Assembly: GCA_945910005.1 (NCBI GenBank)
Contig: OX246745.1
Coordinates: forward strand, 10,906,436 to 10,970,435
Direction of reading: 5' to 3'
Source: Isoperla grammatica
Lineage: Eukaryota > Arthropoda > Insecta > Plecoptera > Perlodidae
DNA: 64,000 bases
Part shown: piece after piece, positions 23,975 to 37,211 of the stretch
Layout of the letters: the number at the start of each line of letters is the position of its first letter
How positions within the stretch are numbered: position 1 is the stretch's first letter
Program-made: the position numbers and the translations under genes
Notes under the pieces: generated by a model
Database searches by the model: none
What the model was told of the DNA's origin: nothing
Seen by the model: the letters and a program-made list of their open reading frames with translations, nothing else

Positions 23975-25861
23975 GGTTTTATTGATCAATTACCACTTGA
24001 AACTCTGTACGATGGCTTAAGACGATATCAGCTAACCTGGCACACAATTCTATAGAATGTACTTACTAGACATACTCTTAGTATTCCGTTACTTAGAATT
24101 TGAAAGTGTGGCTTAGTAATGCTGAATCTTGCATCCTATGTCATTCTTAGCAGATATATATGCATTTAAGTTTTAAGTTCCTTGAATTCCATCAAATCAG
24201 TAAAACCTTGTATTAAAACCATAACTTACCTACAAAGAAATGGAGTATTTACAATTTACAGCGCGATTAAACTAACAATTTGTATGTAATTGTTGTATTA
24301 ATTGGGTTATACACATTTCGTTAACGCTAAAAGCCTCGTACTGCCTACCGTACCCGCTTTTCAGCTCACTCCACTTTCAAAGTGAAACAACAGAAAGCAA
24401 CTTTCCCTTTGTAGTTCCGTCGAATATAAAGTAAGATCGAATTGAACAAAAATATAAAAACCACTTATTTGCTTCTACAAAGGTCATTCACGGTTCTATA
24501 TTATTGAGAACGAAGTGTGGTTTGTCAGTTACACGGTGACCTAGTTTTAAGGGGTAATGCCTAATTGTCAGACGTATGAATATAGTCATCAGTAAAATCA
24601 TTCGGTTCTTCGCATGATTAGTGCTAAGTTGTGAGTGCTGGAAGTGAAGTCATCACCAACGTACTGTGCGAACTGCAAACAACTCATATCGGTTTCAATG
24701 ACTCTTCCAGCGGTCAACAGATAAGTGATTAGAATTAGAGTAGAGCAATCTGTTTAGTTGGTGGCAATTTCAGTTAGGTCGTATGCATGGTCAGGTAATT
24801 GATATCTCAAGCAAATAGGACTTGCATGTCTGGTGGGTGTCCCTAGTCCGTAATCCCCCCACCACAGTTGTGGACTAAGACTAGTCACTTGTCCAGCACA
24901 CTTAACACTACCGAAGTTTCTGTTACTTCAAACTACATAACGCAATACTTAAGGTGTCGCCTACTGGTTAGGAGCGTAATAATATCAGTGAGTGCGGCTG
25001 TGTCCTGAGGCGTCTGTATCAGCAGCAACTATGATCTGAAACTTCCTTTTACCATTTTATTTGATTCCATCGGGGATGATTTTATGATCAAATCAACCCT
25101 GATCTAAGTACCTATGTAGTTAGTGAAAATGGTGAAATTATTTTTAATTTTTGTATGCAGTTATTACTATATTATGTTTTACTCAGATTCCGTAATGTGG
25201 TAATTTCGTTCTTTGCTAGCATTTGATTTTTCTTTTGACGATGAAATTTACGTTCAGTTCAATCAAATTGAAAAATAAAGAATGAAGTGAATCATCGACT
25301 ACTGCAGAAAATGAAGATTCTCGATCCACGGTGACCATTGTGCAGCTGACATACCATCTGCTCTTCATAGTTCATAGAACCCAAATTTTGGGTGTATGAT
25401 CGTTTAAACTGCATCTAATGCCGGTCTCATTATAGTGAATCTAGGTGTTGCCACCACACGGACACTAACACGGAAGTGAACATTTGTGTTATAAACATAT
25501 TTTGTAGTTATATTGTTTTTTGTTTGTGGTCTGCGTCAAGCCATATAATTATCCCATAACCAATATATTACAAATTCGTATTCAAGCATGAAAGCTGTTT
25601 GTCCGCCATATTTCAATTCTAAGCAATTTCAGTTGGCAGTGCGCTAGATAACAAAGTTGTGATGCTTAAATTGTAATTGGATATTTCAGTTTACGACTTC
25701 ACTGTCTGTGTGTGATAAGATAGGGCTGTTACCAACATGAACAGCAGATCCATGTTAAGACAAGGTCACGCAATCTCGGTTACCTTAAGAGTAAGACTTA
25801 AGCATTGGCGTGCATGACCACTATCTTTTCTCGTCTGGTGGTGTTTACATTGTACCAACGT
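23975..25861. other. AT-rich spacer
   Basis: No gene, RNA or repeat could be supported. A weak inverted pair (TAGTCCG / GGACTA) flanks a C-run near 24846-24880. Confidence 0.45.
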
Positions 25862-25915
25862 AGATGGCTCAGTTGGGCACGCGAGACTCGTGCGTTCTAT
25901 TCCTGTCGCAAGAAA
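25862..25915 (+). mobile_element. tRNA-like SINE head
   Basis: TGGCTCAGTTGGGCACGCGA is an A box and GTTCTATTCC, about 30 bp on, is a B-box-like element. The spacing is shorter than in a true tRNA and the arms do not fold properly, so this is a SINE-like relic, not a functional tRNA gene. Confidence 0.5.
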
Positions 25916-25957
25916 TCCTAAATGAAGAGTCTCCTCAGTTATACTATTATGACTTCT

Positions 25958-26193
25958 GGGCCCGCATTCACAAGAGGTCCTAAGTTTTTTTTAGTCCTAT
26001 CTCTAAGACCGGCCTAACTTTGGACCTCCTGTAAAACCCAGATCACATAAAGAAGTTACTCATTCCTGGTGGTAACAAGGATACAATGAAAATTCCAATA
26101 ATATGTTCCCTGGATTCACAAGATGTTTAAAAATAGGCCGGTTTTGGAGATATGACCAAAAACTGACTTAGAACCTCTTGTGAATCCGGGTCC
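25958..26193. mobile_element. Paired palindromic MITE-like elements
   Basis: Two related short palindromic units (25958-26041 and 26107-26193) lie in inverted orientation around a 65-bp spacer. Ends read GGGCCCGCATTCACAAGAGG and, at the far side, CCTCTTGTGAATCCGGGTCC. Each unit also carries inverted copies of this end at its inner border, so the whole is a palindrome of palindromes. Short terminal-inverted-repeat elements without coding capacity are MITE-like. The superfamily cannot be assigned here. Confidence 0.7.
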
Positions 26194-29100
26194 TGGTTTT
26201 TAACACAAACACAGGATTGTGAGTGACAATTATAAAAAGTGTTATATGTATTTTACTTAAGGTACTCATGCAAATTAGGTATGAGCCGCATAAATCATAT
26301 GTTTCAAGAATAGTGTAAGTATTTAGCATAAGTCATACTTGGGCCTCAAAGCAGGCCTACGTGGAGAAGAGTTGAACGATTCAAATAATGTTTCTCATTA
26401 ATGACACTCCAGGATTTAGTTTAAAGTACTTATATTAAAATATCGCATTCTATATATACTGGTAATATTTTGTACTTACGGTGTTCAAAGGAACGCGTTC
26501 TGAGTGAGTGTGAGCTGACAAAAAGGGATTTGTTATGATGGGGAGTGGATAAGGCACATATTAATGTGTGTGTCATTGTTCGTAGGAACAGTGATATTTT
26601 GATAATTAGAAAAATAAATTTCACATAATTTAACGTATTACCCCAGAGTCAAAAACATGCAAGCAGCATTACACGGGGCTTAAGCTGATGTGTGCCTCGT
26701 ATTGATAAGGGTGTAGCCAAGCACGCCCCCACTGGCACATATCCAGCTTTAAATTTGGTAGATGTAGAAGCCCGGCCTGGGTTTAGTGTCTGAGTAAATG
26801 GCGACGAGAAGTGCTAAGCACAAACGCGGCGGGTGAAAAAGATATAGCTTGACAGACACGTTGGGTGACCCTAAAGGAAAGCTGAAAGGTGGTGGAGGGT
26901 GGAGAAAGAGAAAGAGAGAGAAAGAAAGGGAGAGAGAATATATTGATGGCTAGTAGAAGTACACACACGCAAGCACACACACAGGTAGGTTGGTTTACCG
27001 AAAGGAAAGCTAATAGGTGAATGCAGAGAGTGGGTGAAGATTCAGAGATTACGCGGTTTGTTTTGGTGGCTAGAATACATCCAGGGGGTGAGGCGGTGAC
27101 CCTGAGCTTAGCGCGTTGGGCCAGGTGGGAAGACTGGGATACAACAGCTCGTATCATTCTGAATCTAATATACGCAGAGCCGCAAGTTTATATTGACCTT
27201 AAACACACAAATTACAGCATCCCCTTTCTGTTTAGTAATTGTGTTTTTTAGATAGACAAGAACATACGTGGAACAGTTCCATAGCACTGAAGCGTCCCTG
27301 TAAACTAAGGTACATAGAAGCATTCGACCCTTTTAGGACGGAACTTCGTTGTGATTCTTTGCTCTTAAACAAAGTAATAACGACAGTAACTATAGTGTCA
27401 TTGAATAGTTCTAGATTTAGAGAAAGTGTTCCTTATGCAGACTGGGGTGTCTTAAGTTTCCGCTAACGTATTCTCTATTCGCTGCTTCATTGAAATAATC
27501 GCCGTGTAGTATAAACGTTAGTGCATTCACACAATGGAATTATATCCAAGTTGGTTTGTTTTGGTTTTGCTTTACAACTCCTATCAAGAACTTAGTATCT
27601 CAGTAAGAAGTTAGGTGGGTGAAACTACATCTACTTGTGATAACTATGACTACGGTCTATAATAACGTTAGTCCGAACTTTTCCCTCGCCAGTTGTTTCC
27701 CCCACTCCAAGACCAAGGCATAAGACGACTACCGTCTAGGGGTAGCAGTAATTGACAGACATCGAAACGAATAAGCCGAGGGTTTATGTAGTTCTATAGC
27801 TTTGACGTCCATTCTTAACCTATTGATATCACGGCAATTATATTTTGTGAACAATTGTTTCAATAATTTAAATTATATCACTATTGGATTACAATAGCTT
27901 GGTTTATGGTTTCGCATTCTTTTCGCCGAATCCCTACGATAAAAACTTGTCCAGTTGTAGAAGACTTAATTTGTCGTATTTTCTTTAGACATACTTCAAT
28001 CCTCTGCAACTCGGTCAGTTTTTATAGTAGGCATTCGTCGAAAAAATGCAATAAATGCAATAAAAGTTAAATCATTTTAAACACATTTTTCAATTTGTGT
28101 AATGAAAAAACTTATACTAAAAATTAGTCAACCATATCACAACAGATCCGAAAAAGACGAAAACACGTAATTCGGTTAAGTTCGGACGGTACCTTTACCG
28201 GGTGTACCCCAACCATGCCCAACCAGAGAGGTGATAGGTCGGTCTAGGGGTTTTATGGGCCGTAGTGCACATATCTATGAAGAGAAAATCTTCATGTACA
28301 CTCCGTTCTGCAGTCACAAATATAAATTATGGATACTATGAATTAAGATTAAATTAAACATGGGGCTGCATGTTGCCCTCCTATCATATACAATAGACTA
28401 TAACTGAGAGAGAAACTATGGATTTCATTTTTGTCACGTTAATATTGACGGAATTTTTCTGAGGATAAAACCGTTGAAAAATTCCATTGTTAAAAATAAT
28501 ATCTCCTGTAGAAATCGATATTTAATCAATATAATTCTGAACATGCACAAATCGTACACGTAATCTGTTTCTTTAAGATGTTAGGAATCGCATTAGAAAT
28601 TGTGGGATCTTGAAGTTAAATGTAATCTTACTTTATGGTACGTAAAATCTACTCTCTTAGCTCGTTTCGCCACGGAGATGGATTAGTACGGAAATGGAAT
28701 AGAAATATGCGGTTGTCAACAAATTAAGAGATTAAAGCGAACGGTGCACGTTGACGTCCGCTATATAAACATTTTAATGGGGACTTAGTGTCATGAAATT
28801 GTGTGCGTTTGCTAATAAAGAGTTAGCATTCAAAATTTAATTTAATGTCCTATTTTTCGAGGGTGAAGAATAATGCCAGCATCCCATACTCGCAACAAAC
28901 ATGAAACCATGAGGTTAACAGTTAGATCATAGCCGGCTGGGAGACGTGAGTTACAGCACAGAGAAACATGCACAATGCTTGACTTTATGTTATCTTTTAT
29001 CTTAGAGATAAGCGTTGGGCTAAAGTCGACATGATTTCGTACGCACAGCACAACGCCAGACCAGAAACCTAAGGTAACATACGACGCATATTAATGTCCA

Positions 29101-30446
29101 AGGTACTTTAACATCCGGATATTCTGTTACAGATTACTTCGGTATTTTTAAACTTTTTGTAATACATTAAAAACAATATAAAAGATAAGAATTAAGTCCA
29201 AATGAATGATTTGAAACGATATATTTTATATTTATGTTGTACTAGGAGGAGATCCTCAATGCTCGTTTTCAGCACAAAAAATACATAATAGCTTTCGGTG
29301 GCAAATGTCCACGATGCACCGGTGCTTTATATTGTTTTTTTAAGTCGTATATTACCAATTTACATCCTGCCAAAAGCTCTCTATTTAAATATTCTTTACC
29401 ACCACATATCATTCACTTATTTTAATAGGGACGACGTGGTTTTGAATCCTGAATAAGACATGCTTTTTAATTGTTCTTCATCTTCAACTATCTCCCCTCA
29501 CCGTCTCGAATAGCAACCATGCTCATTGCTCACTCACGGTACATATCGTTATTTTAGATTCACCTTTGAGATATTTGGCAGCACAACTTCAAGCAAAGAA
29601 TTTCAAGCGCAATCTTGAAAAAAATTCGTACCACGAAGTGGGAGGACTTCTAAAATCATCCATAAAGATGCGTACAAGCAATATGCAAAGTTAGAAAACG
29701 TTATCACAATATGCAACATTTTGGCTGTTTGGATCGTTGTTGCCATTCTATTACAAAATGTCTGTGTTATCTCATTGCCGACGTGAACTGGTAATCTAAT
29801 TGAAGCATGGAAAATATTTTAAAATAATAATGATTAGAAACCAAGTTCAAACTTCTTATAATTGAAAGTGGCAAAGTACCTTCTTGGTAACTTTAATTTC
29901 GTTAAAACTGATAAAGCATGCTTATAAACGCTATCATAAAAGAGGCGAGCCTGGAAGTTTACATTGTAGTTCAAGAGCTTACAGACTTGAGAAAGATCTT
30001 GTCAGACAATGAATGGAAGTTGAAATGTCTATTTTATACCTCAACGTTCTATATTTCTCTAACAATGTGAGTCGGATCGAAGACTGCACGACTGACTGTG
30101 GGCTTACGCCTCGTTCAATGGCATGTGTTTGACTGTTTGCTTATCTTACCTCCTGTTTTGTGTTGCGTGTAAGTAATTTAAGTGCCTACAACTTTCTATA
30201 TATGATATTTACTAACGCTCACTTATACTTTCACACGTACATTGTATTTATTTTATATCAAGCGATAGCCGTGGAAAAAACTTATTACATGACTGTTGAC
30301 ACAAGGTCGATCTAGCAGTAGACTGTATTTTGCGCCACCATTTTGTGTTGAATTGAAACAACGACTGTAGGATCGCACTTTATAGTCATCACTGCTTATC
30401 AGAATCACCTAACAAATAACAATGTGATATAGGTTTGTTTCTACAG
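26194..30446. other. Long spacer without recognisable genes
   Basis: A purine-rich GA tract lies at about 26896-26938. Overlapping frames on both strands at 26783-27251 and a plus frame at 27239-27466 show no known domain. A GC-balanced patch at 28180-28270 was checked against 5S rRNA and other RNA genes without a match. Confidence 0.45.
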
Positions 30447-30534
30447 CACCAGTAGCTTAATTGGCAGGAGGATCTAGGTTCGATCCCCAGTCGGGTCAAT
30501 CTGTATTCCAATTATTGCCATCGATCATAAACTA
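30447..30534 (+). mobile_element. tRNA-derived SINE, copy B
   Basis: The A box TAGCTTAATTGGCAGG (30453 onward) and the B box GGTTCGATCCC (about 30478-30488) are followed by CAGTCGGGTC and a tail (TTCCAATTATTGCCATCGAT) that resembles the copies at 4078 and 54920. This is the best-preserved head of the three. A and B boxes are internal promoters for RNA polymerase III. Confidence 0.7.
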
Positions 30535-30978
30535 ACAAAAAGGTGGTTCGGGCTTTAAAACATCGTATTACCACACTACCCAATATGGCATATGAGATGA
30601 TTGATATTATTAAATAAGAAGTAGATTGATTCATTTAATTATGACTAGTATTTGTTTGTTACAGATAGTGATGACGTTACTAGTATTGAACGACGCCCCA
30701 AGTCACATTGAATTGAACTCTAGGTTGTACACGTATTATTATAAAACTGAGGTAAGAGTAGATAACTGATTGAAAACACCATTAGTCACGTCTACCTATA
30801 ATTGTAGTCTGTCTGGTACCTCCATCCTACTACACATTGCAACATTATCCAGAGCAGAGAGGCATTTAGCTTTCTTAGATGTGTTTTGTCTGCAGTTGAT
30901 GGTGAATGGAGCATAGAATTAACTGATTAAGACAAGTAGACAAGAAAGCCGATAAAGTCAATAATTGGAGAGTGGTGG
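30535..30978. other. AT-rich spacer
   Basis: Nothing beyond ordinary AT-rich sequence is seen between the SINE and the GA array. Confidence 0.5.
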
Positions 30979-31039
30979 GAGAGAGCGAGAGAGAGAGAGA
31001 GCGAGAGAGAGAGCGAGAGAGAGAGAGAGAGAGGAGAGG

Positions 31040-31079
<40 letters not shown>

Positions 31080-31080
31080 A
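30979..31080. repeat. (GA)n microsatellite
   Basis: An interrupted GA array with GCGA and GGGA interruptions. The reverse-strand Ser-Leu frame over it (30875-31102) is a product of the repeat. Confidence 0.95.
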
Positions 31081-31552
31081 CGGCTAACTCAATTGTACCC
31101 AAGTAAGCCGGCCTAGCAAAGACTAACGTGATGGATGAGAAGATTTCATCGTCTCACAGGAAGACACTGTTTTCCGTTTTACGCAACTACTTTCAATGTT
31201 TCTGGAAAGTGGCTCCTTGTTTGTGGTAGAGTTGGGATGCAAATTGTACTTGTGAACTGTCGTGCTTGAATGTTAGTAAGATTAATGTTTTACTCTACTT
31301 TCTTGGTGTATAGTGCATGGATGAAAAACGTCTCGATGGGGGTGTGGCTTGGGGGTGCAGATAGGCACGGGCATTGCCTTCTTCCAACATTCAAGGTGCA
31401 TTTACCGGACCTTGTAGAAATAATATACATAGTTGTATCAAGCGGATATTACGATGATGTAAACACTGGCCTTGGGATACTTGTGTACAGTTATTTAGCA
31501 TATCATCCCTCGCTTCAAAAGGCGCGACTACTGGGATTAAGTTGTATACTAT

Positions 31553-31713
31553 AGTGGACCCAAGATTACTTTCCACCTGCTTTCGTCCCATCCGGGGCAG
31601 TCGTAGCCAACCGGCGAACCGCCCGAGACACACCAGCGCCAATACCGATCGCTGATTGGCTACGAATTAGTCGCCTGTGACGAAAGCATGTGTAAGGTAG
31701 TCTTGGGACAACT
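31553..31713. mobile_element. Hairpin MITE-like element, family M (copy 1)
   Basis: The left arm (GGACCCAAGATTACTTTCCA, CTGCTTTCGTC, CGTAGCCAA) pairs with the right arm (TTGGCTACG, GTGACGAAAGCA, GTAGTCTTGGGACA). The loop side carries TGATTGG at 31653-31659. The core words GCTTTCGTC, GACGRAAGC and CGCTGATTGG are shared with 33955-34116, so the two are members of one family with diverged ends. Confidence 0.75.
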
Positions 31714-31900
31714 AGAGCAGTCCTCAAATATGTCTATATCTATTTCACATTTTTTATTTGTCATTTTTCTTAGAGCAATTATACATAAATGTAATGCTCT
31801 AAGACAGTTTTAGTTGTTATTTTTCAGTTGTTGTCCCTGGGCACGTTTTCATCGAAACATTTTTACATCTCTATAACATCCGTATATGTTGTGTATTAAT

Positions 31901-32053
31901 AAGGGCCGGTCTTACAATCTCCTAATAGGAAAGTTATTTGTAGCTATTAAGCTGTTCGGAGGATTTCAAGAGTTTTGATTGGTCGTTGCCATGGAGACAA
32001 CAAGCTATTCGACGAATAAGTAGTTATTGGGGCATTGTAAGACTGGACCTAAG
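31901..32053. mobile_element. Hairpin MITE-like element with X-box-like core
   Basis: The arms AAGGGCCGGTCTTACAAT and ATTGTAAGACTGGACCT form terminal inverted repeats of about 20 bp with partial pairing further in. The centre contains TGATTGG (31976-31982) directly followed by CGTTGCCATGGAGAC (31984-31998), which resembles an RFX X-box. There is no coding capacity. Confidence 0.7.
31985..31998. promoter_or_regulatory. RFX X-box-like motif inside a MITE
   Basis: GTTGCCATGGAGAC resembles the imperfect palindrome GTTGCC-N-N-GGYAAC bound by RFX factors. It is a sequence match only. Adjacency to a CCAAT motif is the arrangement seen in some RFX/NF-Y promoters, but no gene lies close by. Confidence 0.3.
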
Positions 32054-33954
32054 TCATGTGTATATATAGATGAACTGAGTCCAGTATCTTACTGAAATCT
32101 GGGGGAAATGTTAACATAGCTTCTAATGTATATGCTTACATAGCAACGTAACAAGTAAATGCTATAAGTCCCCTACTGAAAGCTTCTTCTTGTAACAGAG
32201 TGGGTGGTTAATAAATACAAAATGTATTTATTTATCATACCATACAGTATCACGCTTCATAAATTAATACAGGACAATATAACAACACAATTAACGTGTA
32301 TAAAAAGTGGTTTACGTTGATTACGATATTACCAAAGCGAAGTTATCCCAGGTAACATGTTTTTATTAAAACATGTTATACAATCTTCATAATGCGTATG
32401 ATTTGTTGAATATCGTTGTGGACGTGTTATCGCATTCATGTTATACGTAATGTACTCAACGATTTATGTCTGGTTTGTAAACAAATCATGCTATATTACC
32501 ACAATTTACGGCTAATATTTGTAATTTACTACTGAGTGAATTGTGCTATCTACTAATATTATGCATTGTTTCTAATTATCTTACAACAAAATTATTCCAA
32601 TGCAATGTATGTAAATTTTGCCTAGAAATGTTGAATCATGCAGTTGACTAGGCTATAGCAAAACTGCTGAGATTAAGCGTTGCCACCTCAATTCTCACAG
32701 AGCGCTGTATTTTATTATTTACTTAAAATCACTGAGTTCATTTGATTTCATATTACATTTGTAGGTACGTGGCAGGTACGTGAGAAGACTATGGCCAGAT
32801 AAACCAGTCAGACAGACATATTGGTCTACTCCTCCTGTGAAGGGCTGTCCCTAAAGTTTGCATTACTCTCAGCATTGATTGTTCGACGGCATGATCAAGT
32901 TCTGAATGCACACTACAAACATTATGATATCTCATCTAGAACAATCGTCTTATCAAGACTGCCGAACGGAGTTTGAGGAAAGTTCGGCTCGATGTTCGCG
33001 TAGAACTTTGAGAAATGTCAGTTCAATTCGCTCGTCGTACACAGGAAAATCAATTGGTTGGATGAATTGCGGCAAGATTGGCGGGAAACGTCAAGCGAGA
33101 CTATGATTACGTCGTTGCCAGTTGAACAACCGCTTCTGATTTGTTATTGATAAGTAGGGCTGGGATTTTATTCACTTATCCCGTTTTCTATTGGCACATT
33201 TGTCTGTAGAAAGTAGTTTTAAACATGTTCTGGTGCGAAAAATGAGTTTTATTTCATCTGAAAACATTTTTTATGAATTTGGTTCTTTTTTTTGGTCTTT
33301 CAGAAGTAATTTTGTCCTACTGTGATATAATTTTGTAAAATAAATGAAAACGCAACATTAGCGGCAAAATGTAAAATTACACCCAAAGGTGTGCGCGCCT
33401 AGTCAATCCGCACCATGCATGGGGCCAAAGGCTGAATTTTCGAGCTGAGCAATGCAATAGTTTGCTAGTTCCCCCCACCCCCGGTTTCCCCCCAACCTTC
33501 TCTCACTCTCTCTCTCTTTTCTTTACCCTGGTGAAATGTTAATAGCAATAAATAATAACGGTCTGTCTACTTATAAGTGATAAAAAGGTCAGCAGATAAC
33601 CTTGGATCGCGCTGTCCCGGGTCCCGGCAATATTATCGCCTGGTAACACGCACCCCCTCCTACCCCCCCCCCCCCCCGGCCATAGTGTTCCTCCACGTTT
33701 CGGTATTCAATTGCAATCGATAAAATCATTTTTTTAAATATCTTCAATTGGCGTAAGAAATTCAACTTTCTTAAGAAGAGAAACAAGCGGAGTCTTAGTG
33801 TATTTGCACTGTCGCCGAGATAATATATTGTTCTCCACCAGGTAGTTGTGTTGCTAGAGAAGACAGTAGTCTCGGTTGACTTTGTGAGTAATATTTCTTA
33901 CGTCCTTCAGCCACAAGGACAATGTTGCGATTGAGCTCTGTTACTCATAATAAA
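32054..33954. other. AT-rich spacer
   Basis: No gene is supported. The frame at 32906-33106 is GC-richer but unrecognised. A C-rich tract at 33654-33678 is followed by ordinary sequence. Confidence 0.45.
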
Positions 33955-34116
33955 GTAGCCGTACAACAACTTCGGTAATGCTTTCGTCATCAATCAATGA
34001 CGTGTTTACGGTCTCGGCCAACCCAAGCAGGTATCTGAATTAGCCACGGCCGCTGATTGGTTGTCGCTCACCCACCTGTGACGGAAGCAATACCGAAGAT
34101 GTTGTACGACAGCTAT
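33955..34116. mobile_element. Hairpin MITE-like element, family M (copy 2)
   Basis: The left arm GTACAACAACTTCGGTAATG, then CTTTCGTCA, pairs with the right arm GTGACGGAAGCAATACCGAA, then GATGTTGTACGAC. TGATTGG is at 34054-34060. The internal core matches the element at 31553, while the outermost ends differ. Confidence 0.75.
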
Positions 34117-34639
34117 ACAAGACCTTCAAACAGTGTAAATATACTTACATCGTCAGGTAACTAACTGGCCAGGTTTTCTGGTAGCTGTTTAGATAGGGAA
34201 TTCGTTTTATAATCAATACACTTTTGTTAGCTAGAACGAAGACTAGTACTAGTAATTTGAATGTTATTATGGTAGCTGATTATAGTAAAGTGAATCTAGA
34301 GCCACAGTGTAGTAGTAGTGAAGTTATTGCGCATTAGAGATACAATTTCGGAACACATAATTAGATGCTTTTTAGCTGGATAAATCTTTTGCCTTTTCAT
34401 TCTCATATTTCCCTGTACACTTTTAAAATACGTGTCCACTTTTCAAAGGAATTTAAAAAATCCTTTTCAATTATCGGTAATTTGGCAGTTTCTTAAAAAG
34501 AAATGGAATTTAAGCTTTGTAAATTCTGTAGTTAGAAGTCATACTCATATTATTATATTATTTCATTCACCTAAATCTAGATTATACATATTTTAAGTAT
34601 TCATTTTGCCCCGCACTATAAATTTGTTAAATAGTTCAC

Positions 34640-34893
34640 ATTTAACCCCTATTGATGTTTTTAATTAGGTTTTTAATGACAATGTGAAATTAATAGAGTA
34701 AAAGTGTTTAGTTTAGTAGCTTAGGTTAGTTGTTTTAGCCACCGCTTACTTTAGTTGTTTTACATCAGAATGTTTTGTCTATATTTTACTTTAAAGAATT
34801 AATTTGTTGTGGTATTATATCTAGTGCATTATATTATTATCTAATTGTTCATGGAATGTGCTGAAATTCTGATGTTGGATAAATAAATAAATC
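34640..34893 (+). mobile_element. LINE-like 3' end preceding the AAT array
   Basis: An AT-rich stretch closes with GGAATGTGCTGAAATTCTGA, then TGTTGGATAAATAAATAAAT, and passes straight into (AAT)n. This form (short conserved end, AATAAA, simple-repeat tail) is typical of non-LTR retrotransposons. No coding part is attached. Confidence 0.45.
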
Positions 34894-35218
<325 letters not shown>

Positions 35219-35265
35219 TGTGAAGGTAATGAATACCGTTACAAATATGAATACAGAATCATCCC

Positions 35266-35371
35266 ATGCACGTGCTAGAATCACGCACGTGCTAGAATCA
35301 TGCATGTGCTAGATTTATGCATGTGCTAGAATCACACTCGTGGTAGAATCATGCACGTGCTAGAATCATGC
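35266..35371. repeat. 17-bp minisatellite, about six copies
   Basis: Units of GCACGTGCTAGAATCAT recur about every 17 bp with point changes. CACGTG, an E-box palindrome, is present in several units. Confidence 0.85.
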
Positions 35372-37078
35372 AGAGCGGTATCGCTCGGTCGCCCCATATC
35401 GCGTGAATCCATTTGGTTTCCTTCGCTTATCTCTGCCGGGCACTCCCGTGGGGGTGTCAATAGTCCCCTTGAAGTGGATGGATTACTGTGGATGAGGAAA
35501 TTCCAATTTTAAAGGAGTTAGATATGATATCTCAAAGTAGGGAAAACGTTTAAAAAGTAACCTCGGAGGGAGCAGTTTCCTTTTCAGTGACAAACCATAT
35601 ACTTCTTTATTAGACGCATTATGCATACATGCGTGTACAATGCACAAACCATGTATAATACACTATACCAAATATAAACTCAGTGTATGAATGTTTATTA
35701 AAAGTTGACAATGATACGTGGAGTGGTCGAAATGTTCCAAGCCTATTTTTGTTGACCGTCAATACCACTGAAACAGTTATTCTAGATATAAATTTAATAT
35801 TGTATTTTAATTTGAGATTATGATTTAATTAGTGATGCATAGATAAACACAGACAGTTAATATATAAAACAAATAACACAATAACATAGCCTAGGTTAAT
35901 TAAGTGAATACACAATGTGTTACAAATTAATATACATTAATAAAAGCTTATTGTAGGCTACTATTATTTTGTTCTTTGGGAACGATTGTTCGAAGTTAGT
36001 TGTAATAATTCACTGTATGACCTTCGAATCACAGTCCCACATTGTTGTGGTCATTGGTACTGGATACAATGACAGTTGCATGCAGAGCAGAATCACAGTA
36101 GGTTAATGAACTCATTTCAATACATGATATGACAACAATATTGTCTTACAAATTAGCCTTGAATCGGGATCTAACCTAGAACCCTCGGCTACATTGAGTA
36201 TATTTCCTCCATAGACACACAAAGCAAGTATTGAAATTAAGACCATTCACTTTTGAAGGTAGCTTTCCTAAAATATAAAAGTATATTTTATTTTAAAACA
36301 ATGTGCATAAATTCAGCTCGAACTCGAAAAATCAACGCAACAGTTTGTAATTGTTTTCGTCGGACAGTGTCCAAGGAAAGTATTTAGAGGTGACGCCATC
36401 ACAAAGTCTCGTGGCAGCGTTTGGCAGCGAGCTGTGCTGCACCCGACTAATATAATTACTTGCATTATTTAAACAATGGTTATTTTAGCGCACACAGCAC
36501 ACAGCACACAGTAACCGCACGTACCATGCAAACCATCCTAGGCTAGACCGCATGGGCGAAACTAGCGCTACAACCCGTCGCGGCCGGCTCGGTAAGCTCA
36601 ATAAAACAGGTCTTTACTATCAACACGCGAATAAAGACGACTGCATTTTTAAACACGGGGAACCCCGACCAACATAACAGTTACTTCCAATTTCACTGAG
36701 CTGGTTATTTTATTAGTAGAGTTCAAAAAAGAAAATTAGTGTTGGCATAGTGAAATATACCCGACGTGTTTTGTAATGTTGCGTTGAATGTAACGCTGGG
36801 AAGTGACAGACTTATGTAGGTGACAGCACGTACAGTAGACGTATACCCGATGATCATGAGACATGTTGCATGTTTTCTGGTGATGACTGTTCTTCAGACA
36901 CCTACGTTTGTCGAATCAATCCTAAAGCCGTTATAGAAATAAAGGTTTGAGATTGGTTTTTGTACCGGGTCCGTTGTTATTTGACATTTGAATATGGTCT
37001 TCGAACATGGATAGCCTTTACAACGGAATAAACTAATGAACAACCGTTCTGCGAGTATTTTAGGTCCGTATGCATAGT
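35372..37078. other. Spacer with weak SINE trace
   Basis: On the minus strand at about 36157-36195, GGTTAGATCCCGATTC resembles a B box, but no A box is convincing. A GC-richer stretch at 36375-36620 holds a short ACACAGC repeat and no recognised gene. Confidence 0.4.
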
Positions 37079-37211
37079 CCTGACTCAAACCTTCCTCAAC
37101 TCAGCCTCTCCTCAGCCTCGTCCAACCACCAATCACGAAACAGCATTGCCATGTGGACGGCTCTGTGATTGGTGGCTAGGTGAGGATGAGTTGAGGAGGG
37201 CTTCAGTGTGA
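37079..37211. mobile_element. Hairpin MITE-like element
   Basis: The left arm CCTTCCTCAACTCAGCCTC, then CCACCAATCAC, pairs with the right arm GTGATTGGTGG, then GATGAGTTGAGGAGGG. Both arms contain the CCAAT pentamer, so TGATTGG (37166-37172) faces its complement in the stem. The spacer between the arms is about 30 bp. No coding capacity. Confidence 0.75.

Noticed and set aside
23618..24055. 145-codon repetitive ORF
   Set aside because: Produced by the 58-bp minisatellite; the repeated peptide shifts frame every unit, as expected from the unit length and not from selection.
26783..27251. Overlapping ORFs on opposite strands
   Set aside because: Partly GA-rich simple sequence, no domain, and overlap on both strands suggests chance.
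28170..28275. GC-balanced patch examined as a possible 5S rRNA or snRNA gene
   Set aside because: The conserved 5S internal control region and snRNA landmarks are absent.
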